Below are positions 6,684 through 13,894 of a stretch of DNA of 20,919 nt, piece by piece. Within the stretch, counting starts at the first letter, position 1; every line of letters begins with the position of its first letter. This DNA is from an uncultured Verrucomicrobiae bacterium. Its GTDB lineage: Bacteria; Verrucomicrobiota; Verrucomicrobiia; Verrucomicrobiales; Akkermansiaceae. Where the stretch lies: contig CALGOH010000008.1 in the NCBI GenBank assembly GCA_937957985.1, positions 1-20,919 of the forward strand. The letters are read 5' to 3'. The notes beneath the pieces were generated by a model. It worked only from the letters and a program-made list of their open reading frames with translations, ran no database searches and was not told where the DNA came from. The position numbers and the translations under genes were made by a program.

Positions 6684-7544
6684 ATGAGTCCTGTCAGTCC
6701 CATGCAGCCGGTGTTTGTGGGGCCTGCAGGGTTCATCGGGCCGCTGGTGTTTCTGCGGGGGCTGCTGCGCCGCCTGCGCTTCGCGGTGCTGGCGCTGCCG
6801 GTGCTGTGGTGGAGCTCGTGTGCGACGGGGCCGCAGGGTGGGATGCCCTCCGCGCCGGTGGATGCGGCGGAATCGGGAGCGACGCCGCGCAATGCTCCCG
6901 TGCCGCCCGCCGAGTCCCGTCCGGGCCTGGCGACGGGCTACGGGGACGAGATCCGGAACCCGCTGCGTCGGCGGAGCTTCGCGCGGGCGACGGCCAAGCC
7001 GGCCGGGACGGACCGGATCTACTACAATGATCGTAGCGGGATCGAGGCGATGACTTCCTACAAGTACAAGACGGAAGGAACACGCCAAGCCGCCGGAGGG
7101 ATGGTCGAGTGGGGCATCAAGAGCGGTCTGGGCTACGCGACCACCTACGAATCGGGCGGCAGGCGCTTTGCGGTGGGTTCGCCCGGGAAGGCCTACTCGC
7201 TGGTGGTGAAGAACCGCTGCCGCAGCCGCGTGGAAGTGGTCTTGAGCGTGGACGGGCTCGACGTGATGGATGGAAAGGCGGCGTCCTTCGCCAAGCGCGG
7301 CTACCTGATCGAGCCGGGCGACACGCTGGAGGTGAAGGGCTGGCGCAGCGGCTGGGACACGGTGGCGCGTTTCGAGTTTTCAAGCGTGGGAGCATCCTAC
7401 GCGAACCGCCGCCACGGCGATACCCGCAACGTCGGCGTGATCGGTCTGGCGGTCTTCGGCGAGAAGGGAGTCGATCCGTGGAAATGGATGCCGGACGAAG
7501 TCGAGAGGCGGCGGGACGCGACGCCGTTCGCGGTGGCACCGTGA
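6684..7544 (+). CDS. Hypothetical lipoprotein
   Basis: The product is a 286-residue exported protein of unknown function. A basic segment (LLRRLRF), a hydrophobic stretch and WWSSC look like a lipoprotein signal, with an imperfect lipobox, followed by a Pro/Ala-rich linker. The C-terminal ~170 residues form one compact domain (RIYYNDRSGIEAMTSYKYKT, then NRCRSRVEVVLSVDGLDVMD, YLIEPGDTLEVKGWRS and a VGVIGLAVFGEKG ending). It resembles uncharacterised secreted beta-domains in Gram-negative bacteria; I know no function. The ATG at 6684 has AGGAG at 6668-6672. However, residues 1-21 read as a Pro/Gly triplet pattern ahead of the signal, so the GTG at 6747 is a realistic alternative start. The stop overlaps the next gene (GTGA). 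It is divergent from blaI across the dyad pair. Confidence 0.72.
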   Translation: MSPVSPMQPVFVGPAGFIGPLVFLRGLLRRLRFAVLALPVLWWSSCATGPQGGMPSAPVDAAESGATPRNAPVPPAESRPGLATGYGDEIRNPLRRRSFARATAKPAGTDRIYYNDRSGIEAMTSYKYKTEGTRQAAGGMVEWGIKSGLGYATTYESGGRRFAVGSPGKAYSLVVKNRCRSRVEVVLSVDGLDVMDGKAASFAKRGYLIEPGDTLEVKGWRSGWDTVARFEFSSVGASYANRRHGDTRNVGVIGLAVFGEKGVDPWKWMPDEVERRRDATPFAVAP

Positions 7545-7975
7545 AAGGGAGGACATTCCATCGACTCCTGATGGTGCCGGCGGTCGTCGCGTGTATGGCC
7601 TGGTCAGGTTGTTCGCTGGTCCATATGGTGGATCGTTACGGCATCGAAGCCGTGTTGGTGGACTGCCGGAGCGAGGAGCCGATCGGCCGGTCGAAGGTCA
7701 CCGTGCGGATCGACGACGTGAACCGGGTCACCCGTACTTCGGCAAGCGGCCGGCTGCGCGTTCCGCCGGAGCGGGATTGGCACCTGAGCTGGCTCGGAGG
7801 GCCCGCCTACGCGAGCGATCCGGAGGCAAGGATCGGGATCTCGGCTCCGGGCTTCGAACCGGAGGCGATCCTGTGGCACCGTGTTCCGGACCGGGATGGC
7901 GATCCGGATTTCGAGGAATCGGATGGCGTGATCGACCTCGGGCGGATTCGGATGCAGCCGCGGCATCGGGAGTGA
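7541..7975 (+). CDS. Hypothetical lipoprotein (144 aa)
   Basis: The protein starts with a clear type II signal: basic KGRTFHRLL, a hydrophobic core, and the lipobox WSGC near residues 21-24. The mature part (about 120 residues) contains a segment like a small carboxypeptidase-regulatory/Ig-like beta domain: VDCRSEEPIGRSKVTVRIDD, then SASGRLRVPP and ISAPGFEPEAI. This is the pattern of proteins that present a conserved 'A-P-G-F/Y' strand; I make no functional claim. The GTG start at 7541 overlaps the preceding stop, so the two lipoproteins are probably co-translated. The 3' end converges on mgtE with a 37-base gap that shows no terminator I can recognise. Confidence 0.75.
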   Translation: MKGRTFHRLLMVPAVVACMAWSGCSLVHMVDRYGIEAVLVDCRSEEPIGRSKVTVRIDDVNRVTRTSASGRLRVPPERDWHLSWLGGPAYASDPEARIGISAPGFEPEAILWHRVPDRDGDPDFEESDGVIDLGRIRMQPRHRE

Positions 7976-8012
7976 CTGCGAGAATTGCCGCCGGAAGCCC
8001 CGCCCACCCGCC

Positions 8013-9413
8013 TCATGTCAGCTTCGAGAGCACCGTGGAGGCTAGGTTGAGGACGAGGAAGAAGCCGCACATGTCGGTGCAGGTCGTGAGGATCGGACCG
8101 GAGGCGAGGGCGGGGTCGATCTTGAGGCGCTTGAGGAAAAGGGGGACCATGCCGCCGAGGAGGACCGAGAGGATGGTGTTCAGGCACAGGGCTCCGCCGA
8201 TCACGAGACCGAGATACACGTTTCCCTTCCACAGGGCGGCGATGGTTCCGAGCAGCAGGCCGAGGACGAAGCCGTTCACGATGCCGAGGATGCCTTCCTT
8301 CCACACGATGCGGAGGAATTCGGTCGGACGGATCAGGCCGAGCGTCAGCTCGCGGATCGAAACGGCGACCGCCTGGTTGCCCGAGCATCCGCTCATGTCC
8401 GAGACGATGGGCAGGAAGACCGCCAGCGCGATGACCGCCTGCAGCGTGTCCTCGTACATCGCGATCACGCTGGCGGCGACGAGGTTGAGGATGATGTTCG
8501 GGCCGAGCCAGGCGAGACGCCGGCCGCAGCGCGCGGCCATGGGCATCGAGCGCAGTTCCTCGCCGCCCAGAATGCCCTGGGTGCGCAGGAAATCCTCGGT
8601 CTGGTGCTCCGACGTTGCCTCGCGGACCGCCTGCCGCGTGATCACGCCGACCAGTGTTCCCGCGGCGTCCACGACGGGCAGGCCGATGTAGTTCTTCTCG
8701 TCAAACAGCCTGCGGAGGCTGTCGAAATCGTCGGCGACGTTCACGGACACCGGATCCGCGATCATGACTTTCGAGACCGGCGTCGGGCGCGGTGTCATGA
8801 CGAGATCGCGCAGGCGGAGCACGCCGCGGAGCACGCCGGCGCCACCCGTCACGTAGACGTACTGGACGTCCATGTCGGCGTAGGTTTCCGCGTTCTCTCC
8901 GAGATCGGCGAGGACGTCGCCAACGGTGGCGGTGTCGGGGAACGAAGCCAGCCGCGCCCGCATCAGGCCGCCGGCGGTGTCCCACTCGTATTCGGACCGG
9001 GTCCGCAGCTTTTCCGCCTCGTCGCGGTCGTCGAGCTCGGCGAGGACGGCGTCGGAATCCTCGTCGTCCATTTCCCGGAGAAGGTCGGAACCGATCGATC
9101 CGGGCAGCACCTCGAGGATGTCGGCCGCCGACTCCGATGGCAGGGCCTCCAGAATGTCGACCGCCTGCGCCTCCGGCAGGACCTCCAGAAGGTCGGCGGC
9201 ATCCTCCGGTGAGAGTGCTCCGATCAGTGTGACCTGCGACTCCTCCGGCAGGTGGGCCATCGCGAAGCGCTGGTCCTCGACGCTCAGTTCGCTCAGGACC
9301 CGGGCGGCCTCGTCGGGCTGTCCGGTTTCGAGCTTCTCGTCGAGCAGTTCCCACGGCCGGGCATGGGGTGGTTCGACCGGATCGGCGACGGAGTCGGGGG
9401 TTGGGGCGGGCAT
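8013..9413 (-). CDS. mgtE: Magnesium transporter MgtE
   Basis: This 466-residue inner-membrane Mg2+ channel/transporter has the family's full architecture. The N-terminal superhelical MgtE_N domain spans about 20-130, with repeated LEVLP/LEALP helices. A CBS pair spans about 150-275 (DVQYVYVTGGAGVLRGVLRL and KNYIGLPVVDAAGTLVGVIT). Five membrane segments fill about 305-466. The C-terminal KIDPALASGPILTTCTDMCG keeps the pore Asp (D447). The acidic N and CBS domains are the Mg2+ gate in characterised homologues. The ATG at 9413 is preceded by AGGGA; a TTG six codons upstream is less likely. It lies 91 bases downstream of the sulfatase stop on the same strand, so it may have its own promoter. I see no M-box-sized leader. 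Confidence 0.95.
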   Translation of the reverse strand: MPAPTPDSVADPVEPPHARPWELLDEKLETGQPDEAARVLSELSVEDQRFAMAHLPEESQVTLIGALSPEDAADLLEVLPEAQAVDILEALPSESAADILEVLPGSIGSDLLREMDDEDSDAVLAELDDRDEAEKLRTRSEYEWDTAGGLMRARLASFPDTATVGDVLADLGENAETYADMDVQYVYVTGGAGVLRGVLRLRDLVMTPRPTPVSKVMIADPVSVNVADDFDSLRRLFDEKNYIGLPVVDAAGTLVGVITRQAVREATSEHQTEDFLRTQGILGGEELRSMPMAARCGRRLAWLGPNIILNLVAASVIAMYEDTLQAVIALAVFLPIVSDMSGCSGNQAVAVSIRELTLGLIRPTEFLRIVWKEGILGIVNGFVLGLLLGTIAALWKGNVYLGLVIGGALCLNTILSVLLGGMVPLFLKRLKIDPALASGPILTTCTDMCGFFLVLNLASTVLSKLT

Positions 9414-9504
9414 GGGGTTCCCTACACCCAAAATCCCCGTAAGGCGAAGGTCGATCGCCGGAGGTATCGAGCGTGTCGGTGCCCTGGATGCCCGGACCGC
9501 CGCG

Positions 9505-11325
9505 CTACGGTCCCCCGGATTCGTCCAAGCGGAAGAAGCGGGACGGGTCGCCGGGGAGGGCGACGCGAAACCGAAGTTCCATCAAGTCATCGCCCCTGGA
9601 GGTGGCATCGAGGAACTCCAGCGGCTCGAAGAACCACGTGGAAAGATCGGTGGAGGTGGCGGGAACGAGCGTGGAGTCGTCGCGATCCACGGCCGCCGTG
9701 AAGCGGAAGACAGGCTCGTGGGCACCGAAGCCAGCACCCGTCAGATCCTCGAATGCGACGGACAGATCCGGACCTTCGGACGGATCGAGCGGATTGGAGC
9801 CGGCACCGTATTCGATCCGGTTCATGATGCCATCCCGGTCTCCATCGCCATCCGGGTCGGCGAGCAGCGGATTGCCACCGGCCCAGTCGGCGTAGCGGGT
9901 CCCCGGCCGGGTGCCCTGGGTGTTGAGCGCGGCGCTGAGCGAGCTCACCATCGCCGGATTGGCGGCGGAAACGTCCTGCAATTCATAGCGGAAGGACGAG
10001 AGGTCGTAGAGGTCGTAGTCGCCGCTGGTGTTGATGAGGCGCCAGGCCGGGGTGCGGATGGTGGTGAGCGAGCTGAAGCGCGAGTAAGCGTGGTTCTTTC
10101 CGGGTGCGAAGGGGTTGCGAAGCATCGGCACCAGCGAGGAGCCCACGGCCGAGGCGGGCGGGGTGAGACCGCAGAGATCGGCAATGGTTGGGTAGATGTC
10201 GATGGTCTCGACGACCCCTTCGGCGGGCACGCCGGCGAAGACCTCGGGCCGCAGCGAGGCGGGTGGACGGATGATCAGGGGGGCCTCGAGCGCGCGCTCG
10301 AGCAAGGTGTGCTTGCCGATGGTGCCGTAGTCGTCGAGCCGCCAGCCGTGGTCGCCCCACAGGACGACGATCGTGTTGTCGGCCAGGCCGAGGGTTTCGA
10401 GTTCGGCGAGGATCTTGCCGACCTGGGCGTCGATGTAGGAGACGCAGGCGAAGTAGGCGTGGCGGAGGTGCGCGCGGTCGCCGCCGTCCGAGTAGTTGTT
10501 GATTTCACCGGAGTTGTTGGTGGTGGCGGCGTTGGCGCCCACCGGTTTTGCCGCAGGGCTCGGGGCCGGCAGGGTGGCGGGGTTGTAGAGGTCCCAGTAG
10601 GCCTTGGGCGCGTTGAACGGGAGGTGCGGCTTGTAGAAACCGACCGCCAGGCAGAAGCGCGTTCCCTCCTCGGCGAATTCCCGCAGTTTCCCGATCGCCG
10701 CCTGCGCCATCAGGCCGTCGGGGTAGGCCTCGTCGGGCAGGCTCTGGCCGCCGCCGTCGACGCCGATTTCCCACGCGGGGTCACTGGGGCCCTCGCTGCG
10801 GCTGGTGCCGTCGGCGTAGGCGAAGACCGGGTAGCGCTGGGCACCCCATCTGCCGTGGTCGTGGAGGATTTCGTTCCACGAGAAGCGCATGTCCGGGAAG
10901 GTCGCCGAGGTACGGCCGACATCGTAGGTGGACGGGAAGTTCCAGCGGTAGCCGTCGGGCTCGTGGGTGACCTTGCCGAGCGAGACGGTGTGCCAGCCGT
11001 TGCGGCGCAGCAGGTCGACCCAGCTTTCCGGCTGGGCCGGCAGGCTTGTCGGCATGGCGTTGAAGGCGCCGTTGTCGTCGGATGCCGCGGTCGGGCGCAG
11101 GCCGGTCATCATCGCATAGCGCGAGGCGCCGCAGGTGGGCACGGCGACGTAGTGGTTGCGGAACAGGCGCCCCTGGCTGGCGAGCGTGTCGATGTGCGGC
11201 GTGACCATGTGGGCTTCGCCATAGCAGCCGAGTTCCGGCCGCAGGTCGTCGGCCGCGATGAACAGGACGTTGGGTGGCGCGGCCGAGGCGACGACGGAGG
11301 CTGAAAGAAAAAGGAGGGCTTTCAT
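9505..11325 (-). CDS. Secreted sulfatase with calcium-binding tail
   Basis: This 606-residue protein has a signal peptide (MKALLFLSASVVASA), then the alkaline-phosphatase-like sulfatase fold. The first metal site is FIAADDLRPELGCYG (D26, D27). The formylglycine motif CGASR has C65, followed by GLRP, and LWGDHGWRLDDYGTIGKHT supplies the second metal/active-site segment. It resembles iduronate-2-sulfatase-like (S1_7-type) enzymes, which remove sulfate from polysaccharides after conversion of Cys65 by a formylglycine-generating enzyme, not encoded here. After about residue 489 an Asp-rich loop (ADPDGDGDRDGIMNRIEYGA) opens a Verrucomicrobia-type C-terminal module of about 118 residues. The ATG overlaps the stop of the upstream paralogue gene (ATGA), so the two are translationally coupled. 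Confidence 0.92.
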   Translation of the reverse strand: MKALLFLSASVVASAAPPNVLFIAADDLRPELGCYGEAHMVTPHIDTLASQGRLFRNHYVAVPTCGASRYAMMTGLRPTAASDDNGAFNAMPTSLPAQPESWVDLLRRNGWHTVSLGKVTHEPDGYRWNFPSTYDVGRTSATFPDMRFSWNEILHDHGRWGAQRYPVFAYADGTSRSEGPSDPAWEIGVDGGGQSLPDEAYPDGLMAQAAIGKLREFAEEGTRFCLAVGFYKPHLPFNAPKAYWDLYNPATLPAPSPAAKPVGANAATTNNSGEINNYSDGGDRAHLRHAYFACVSYIDAQVGKILAELETLGLADNTIVVLWGDHGWRLDDYGTIGKHTLLERALEAPLIIRPPASLRPEVFAGVPAEGVVETIDIYPTIADLCGLTPPASAVGSSLVPMLRNPFAPGKNHAYSRFSSLTTIRTPAWRLINTSGDYDLYDLSSFRYELQDVSAANPAMVSSLSAALNTQGTRPGTRYADWAGGNPLLADPDGDGDRDGIMNRIEYGAGSNPLDPSEGPDLSVAFEDLTGAGFGAHEPVFRFTAAVDRDDSTLVPATSTDLSTWFFEPLEFLDATSRGDDLMELRFRVALPGDPSRFFRLDESGGP

Positions 11326-13052
11326 GGGATTGCCTGGAGGAGTTCGAAGCCGTTCACCAGCAGGTGGCTGTCGCCGCCGTTCGACCTGGTGGCGCGCAGT
11401 TCGATGGTGAGCGGCCCGGTGCCGTCGTGGTGGAAGATGAAGGAAATCCGGGGGATCTGGCCGTCGTTGATGAAGGTGGTGTTGAGGCCATTGGGGCCGA
11501 GCGCGGTGGGCTGGACGGAGGCCTTCACCACGCCCCCGATCCCGGCCTCGATCAGGTTCGGCGTGGTGGTCGTGGCGCCCTGGGCGAAACCGAGACCGCT
11601 GCCGGTGAGGGTATCGAGGTGATACGAGCGGAAGGCATAGGTTCCGGCGGCCAGGCCGGTGATCGTCAGGTCGATCGCCCCGGTGCGGGTGGCGATGAAA
11701 TCGGAGACCAGATAGGACAGCGAGGTATCACCGCCGGGGATCGCCCGCGAGCTGTCGCCATTCGCGCCGCGGAACTCGAACTTCGCGCCGCCCGGCTGGG
11801 AAATCACGACCTGTTTCCCGAGGATCGTCTTGGTGTAGGACGGCGCGTTGCTGGTCTGGCTGGCCGCCGAGCCGGAGACCACCCGGAACAGCGACTGGCT
11901 GGGCGAGCCAAGCGAGTCGGCGCGGTTGAAATCGACCGCAAGAACCCGTTCGCCGATGGTGCCGGACGGGATGTTGGGATCGGTGCCGTTGGCCACCTCG
12001 TAACCATCGCTGAAGCCGTCGTCGTCGCTGTCGGGATCGAGCGGATCGGTCCCGGTATCGCCCGCATCGACGAAGATCCCGGTGTCGGTTTCGACCCCGT
12101 CGAGCAAGCCGTCATCGTCGCTGTCGGGATCGAGCGGATCGGTGCCGTTGGCATGCTCTTCCGCATCGTTCGCCCTATCGCCGTCGAAGTCGGTCACGGC
12201 GGGCGCGGCACCGGTGCCCATGACGTCCTCCAGCCCGTTGACCGCGTCGTTTGGATCCGCGTCGATGATCGTCTGCTCGTAGGCGTCCGGCAGGCCGTCG
12301 CCGTCGGTGTCGGGATTCACCCCGCCGCCGGGCGTGACGTCGATGTTCGAGAAGGTGGCGTTGACGTTGTTCCATGAGCCGGAGGTGCTGCCGCCGATGA
12401 GGAAGGCCACGCTGTCGAAGGTGAAGCCGTTGATGTTGGGAGCGACACCGGTCGTGCCGGCGGTGGAAGTGTAGGTGTTGCCATCGGTGATACTGGCGCT
12501 GATATCGAGGGTGGAACCGTTGCGGGCGACGGTCAGCGTGAAATTCAGCGGCGTGTTGGCCGCCGGGGTGGTGGCGGGTGCGGACATCGCCGTGATTGGG
12601 CTTGCCGAATAGGGCCCGCCGGCGTTGCCGGTGTCGAAGGGGTGGACCAGTCCGGCATCGGCGTCGTTGGACCAGATGCTGTTGTTGCTTTGGGCGGCGC
12701 TCGGGGCGGTGGAGAAAAAGCCGGCGTATTCGTCGCCTTGTCCGGTGGTCACCGGATTGTCCCCGTCGAAGAGTCCCCAGCGGAACTGGGTGTTGACGAG
12801 CGCGCCGGAGAAGGAAACCGTGCCGGTGAGTGTCAGCGACTGGCCATTCGCCAGGGTGACGGTGGGGAAATTGGCGGCGATGCTGCTCTTGTGGGCATCA
12901 CCGACCACCGGCGAGGCGGTCGTGGCCGACACGCCGGTGAAGGAGGTGTCGTTGTCGCCATCGAAGATCAACGCCCAGCCGGTGACTGGTGCTGCGGACA
13001 ACGGGGCCGTGCCTGCGAGCAGGAGGCCGAAGAGGAAATGCCGGGTTTTCAA
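11322..13052 (-). CDS. Secreted protein: shared core, TSP3-like repeats, C-terminal beta domain (paralogue 3)
   Basis: This is a 576-residue exported protein. A signal peptide (to about residue 21) is followed by the ~220-residue core shared with the two upstream genes (VTGWALIFDGDNDTSF at the start, SGSWNNVNATFSNIDV at the end). Residues about 245-366 form thrombospondin type 3-like calcium-binding repeats: NPDTDGDGLPDAYE, then two DPLDPDSDDDG loops. Residues about 370-576 form a beta-rich domain (LAVDFNRADSLGSPSQSLF, IDLTITGLAAGTYAFRSYHL, LVNGFELLQ). This resembles carbohydrate-binding-like modules of Verrucomicrobia and Planctomycetes, by memory of pattern only. The start is a TTG at 13052, chosen because it gives the same MKT-type signal peptide as the paralogues; no Shine-Dalgarno site is visible. 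The stop overlaps the sulfatase start by four bases. Confidence 0.82.
   Translation of the reverse strand: MKTRHFLFGLLLAGTAPLSAAPVTGWALIFDGDNDTSFTGVSATTASPVVGDAHKSSIAANFPTVTLANGQSLTLTGTVSFSGALVNTQFRWGLFDGDNPVTTGQGDEYAGFFSTAPSAAQSNNSIWSNDADAGLVHPFDTGNAGGPYSASPITAMSAPATTPAANTPLNFTLTVARNGSTLDISASITDGNTYTSTAGTTGVAPNINGFTFDSVAFLIGGSTSGSWNNVNATFSNIDVTPGGGVNPDTDGDGLPDAYEQTIIDADPNDAVNGLEDVMGTGAAPAVTDFDGDRANDAEEHANGTDPLDPDSDDDGLLDGVETDTGIFVDAGDTGTDPLDPDSDDDGFSDGYEVANGTDPNIPSGTIGERVLAVDFNRADSLGSPSQSLFRVVSGSAASQTSNAPSYTKTILGKQVVISQPGGAKFEFRGANGDSSRAIPGGDTSLSYLVSDFIATRTGAIDLTITGLAAGTYAFRSYHLDTLTGSGLGFAQGATTTTPNLIEAGIGGVVKASVQPTALGPNGLNTTFINDGQIPRISFIFHHDGTGPLTIELRATRSNGGDSHLLVNGFELLQAIP
12334..13052 (-). 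repeat. Tandem paralogue repeat, copy 3
   Basis: This ~719-base segment encodes the signal peptide and shared core of the TSP3-containing protein. It is nearly identical at the DNA level to the other two copies. The 106-base block 12337-12442 is exactly the same in all three. Confidence 0.85.
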
Positions 13053-13073
13053 GCGGTGGCGACGGATCAGAGG

Positions 13074-13865
13074 TCAGGCGCGGCGGCGGCGCATCAGGGC
13101 GAGCATGCCGAGACCTCCAAGCAACGCGGCCGATGGCTCGGGGACGAAGGTCACGTCGATGTTCGAGAAGGTGGCGTTGACGTTGTTCCATGAGCCGGAG
13201 GTGCTGCCGCCGATGAGGAAGGCCACGCTGTCGAAGGTGAAGCCGTTGATGTTGGGAGACACACCGGTCGCGCCGCCCGTGGAAGTGTAGGTGTTGCCAT
13301 CGGTGATGCTCGCACTGACATCGAATGCGGAGCCGTTGCGGGCAACGGTCAGCGTGAAATTCAGCGGCGTGTTGGCCGCCGGGGTGGTGCTGGGTGCGGA
13401 CATCGCTGCGATCTGGCCTGCCGAATAGGGCCCGCCGGCGTTGCCGGTGTCGAAGGGGTGGACCAGTCCGGCATCGGCGTCGTTGAACCAGATGCTGTTG
13501 TTGCTTTGGGCAGCGGTTGGGGCGGTGGAGAAAAAGCCGGCGTATTCGTCGCCTTGTCCGGTGGTGACCGGATTGTCCCCGTCGAAGAGTCCCCAGCGGA
13601 ACTGGCTGTTGACGAGCGCGCTGGAGAAGGAAACCGTGCCGGTGAGGGTCAGCGACTGGCCGTCCGCCAGGGTGACGGTGGGGAAATTGGCGGCGATGCT
13701 GCTCTTGTGGGCGTCGTTGACCACCGGCGAGGCGGTCGTGGCCGACACGCCGGTGAAGGAGGTGTCGTTGTCGCCATCGAAGATCAACGCCCAGCCGGTG
13801 ACCGTGGCGGCCGGGCAGGTGGCGGCGGAGAGGGTGAGCGCAAGGAGCGTGAGTTTGGTTTTCAT
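13074..13865 (-). CDS. PEP-CTERM protein with the shared core (paralogue 2)
   Basis: This 263-residue protein has a signal peptide (MKTKLTLLALTLSAATCPA), the shared ~220-residue core, and a PEP-CTERM sorting tail at 241-263: VPEPS, hydrophobic segment, then RRRR. PEP-CTERM proteins are processed by an exosortase and sent to the outer surface; no exosortase gene is in the window. The core carries several Asp/Asn-Gly turns (FDGDNDTSF, LFDGDNPVTTGQGDEY) and looks all-beta, but I recognise no Pfam-type family. The ATG at 13865 aligns with the paralogues' starts. It lies 29 bases after the upstream paralogue and 21 before the downstream one. Longer readings into 14390 are a shadow of paralogue 1. 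Confidence 0.85.
   Translation of the reverse strand: MKTKLTLLALTLSAATCPAATVTGWALIFDGDNDTSFTGVSATTASPVVNDAHKSSIAANFPTVTLADGQSLTLTGTVSFSSALVNSQFRWGLFDGDNPVTTGQGDEYAGFFSTAPTAAQSNNSIWFNDADAGLVHPFDTGNAGGPYSAGQIAAMSAPSTTPAANTPLNFTLTVARNGSAFDVSASITDGNTYTSTGGATGVSPNINGFTFDSVAFLIGGSTSGSWNNVNATFSNIDVTFVPEPSAALLGGLGMLALMRRRRA
13150..13865 (-). repeat. Tandem paralogue repeat, copy 2
   Basis: This ~716-base segment encodes the signal peptide and core of the PEP-CTERM protein. The block 13153-13258 is identical in all three copies. Differences from copy 3 are scattered single bases, densest in the third quarter of the coding sequence. Confidence 0.85.
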
Positions 13866-13894
13866 GATGGATTGGGAGGTTGATGGCGAGGAGT

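Noticed and set aside
9414..9504. A magnesium riboswitch (M-box) upstream of mgtE.
   Set aside because: The 91-base gap is too short for an M-box and shows no matching stem pattern.
8926..11304. A 792-codon plus-strand frame opposite the sulfatase and mgtE.
   Set aside because: It crosses two clearly recognisable genes, has no domain or signal, and shows shadow-type composition.
11994..12150. Short direct repeats of about 29 bases that might suggest a CRISPR-like array.
   Set aside because: They are two in-frame copies of the DPLDPDSDDDG calcium loop within a coding sequence.
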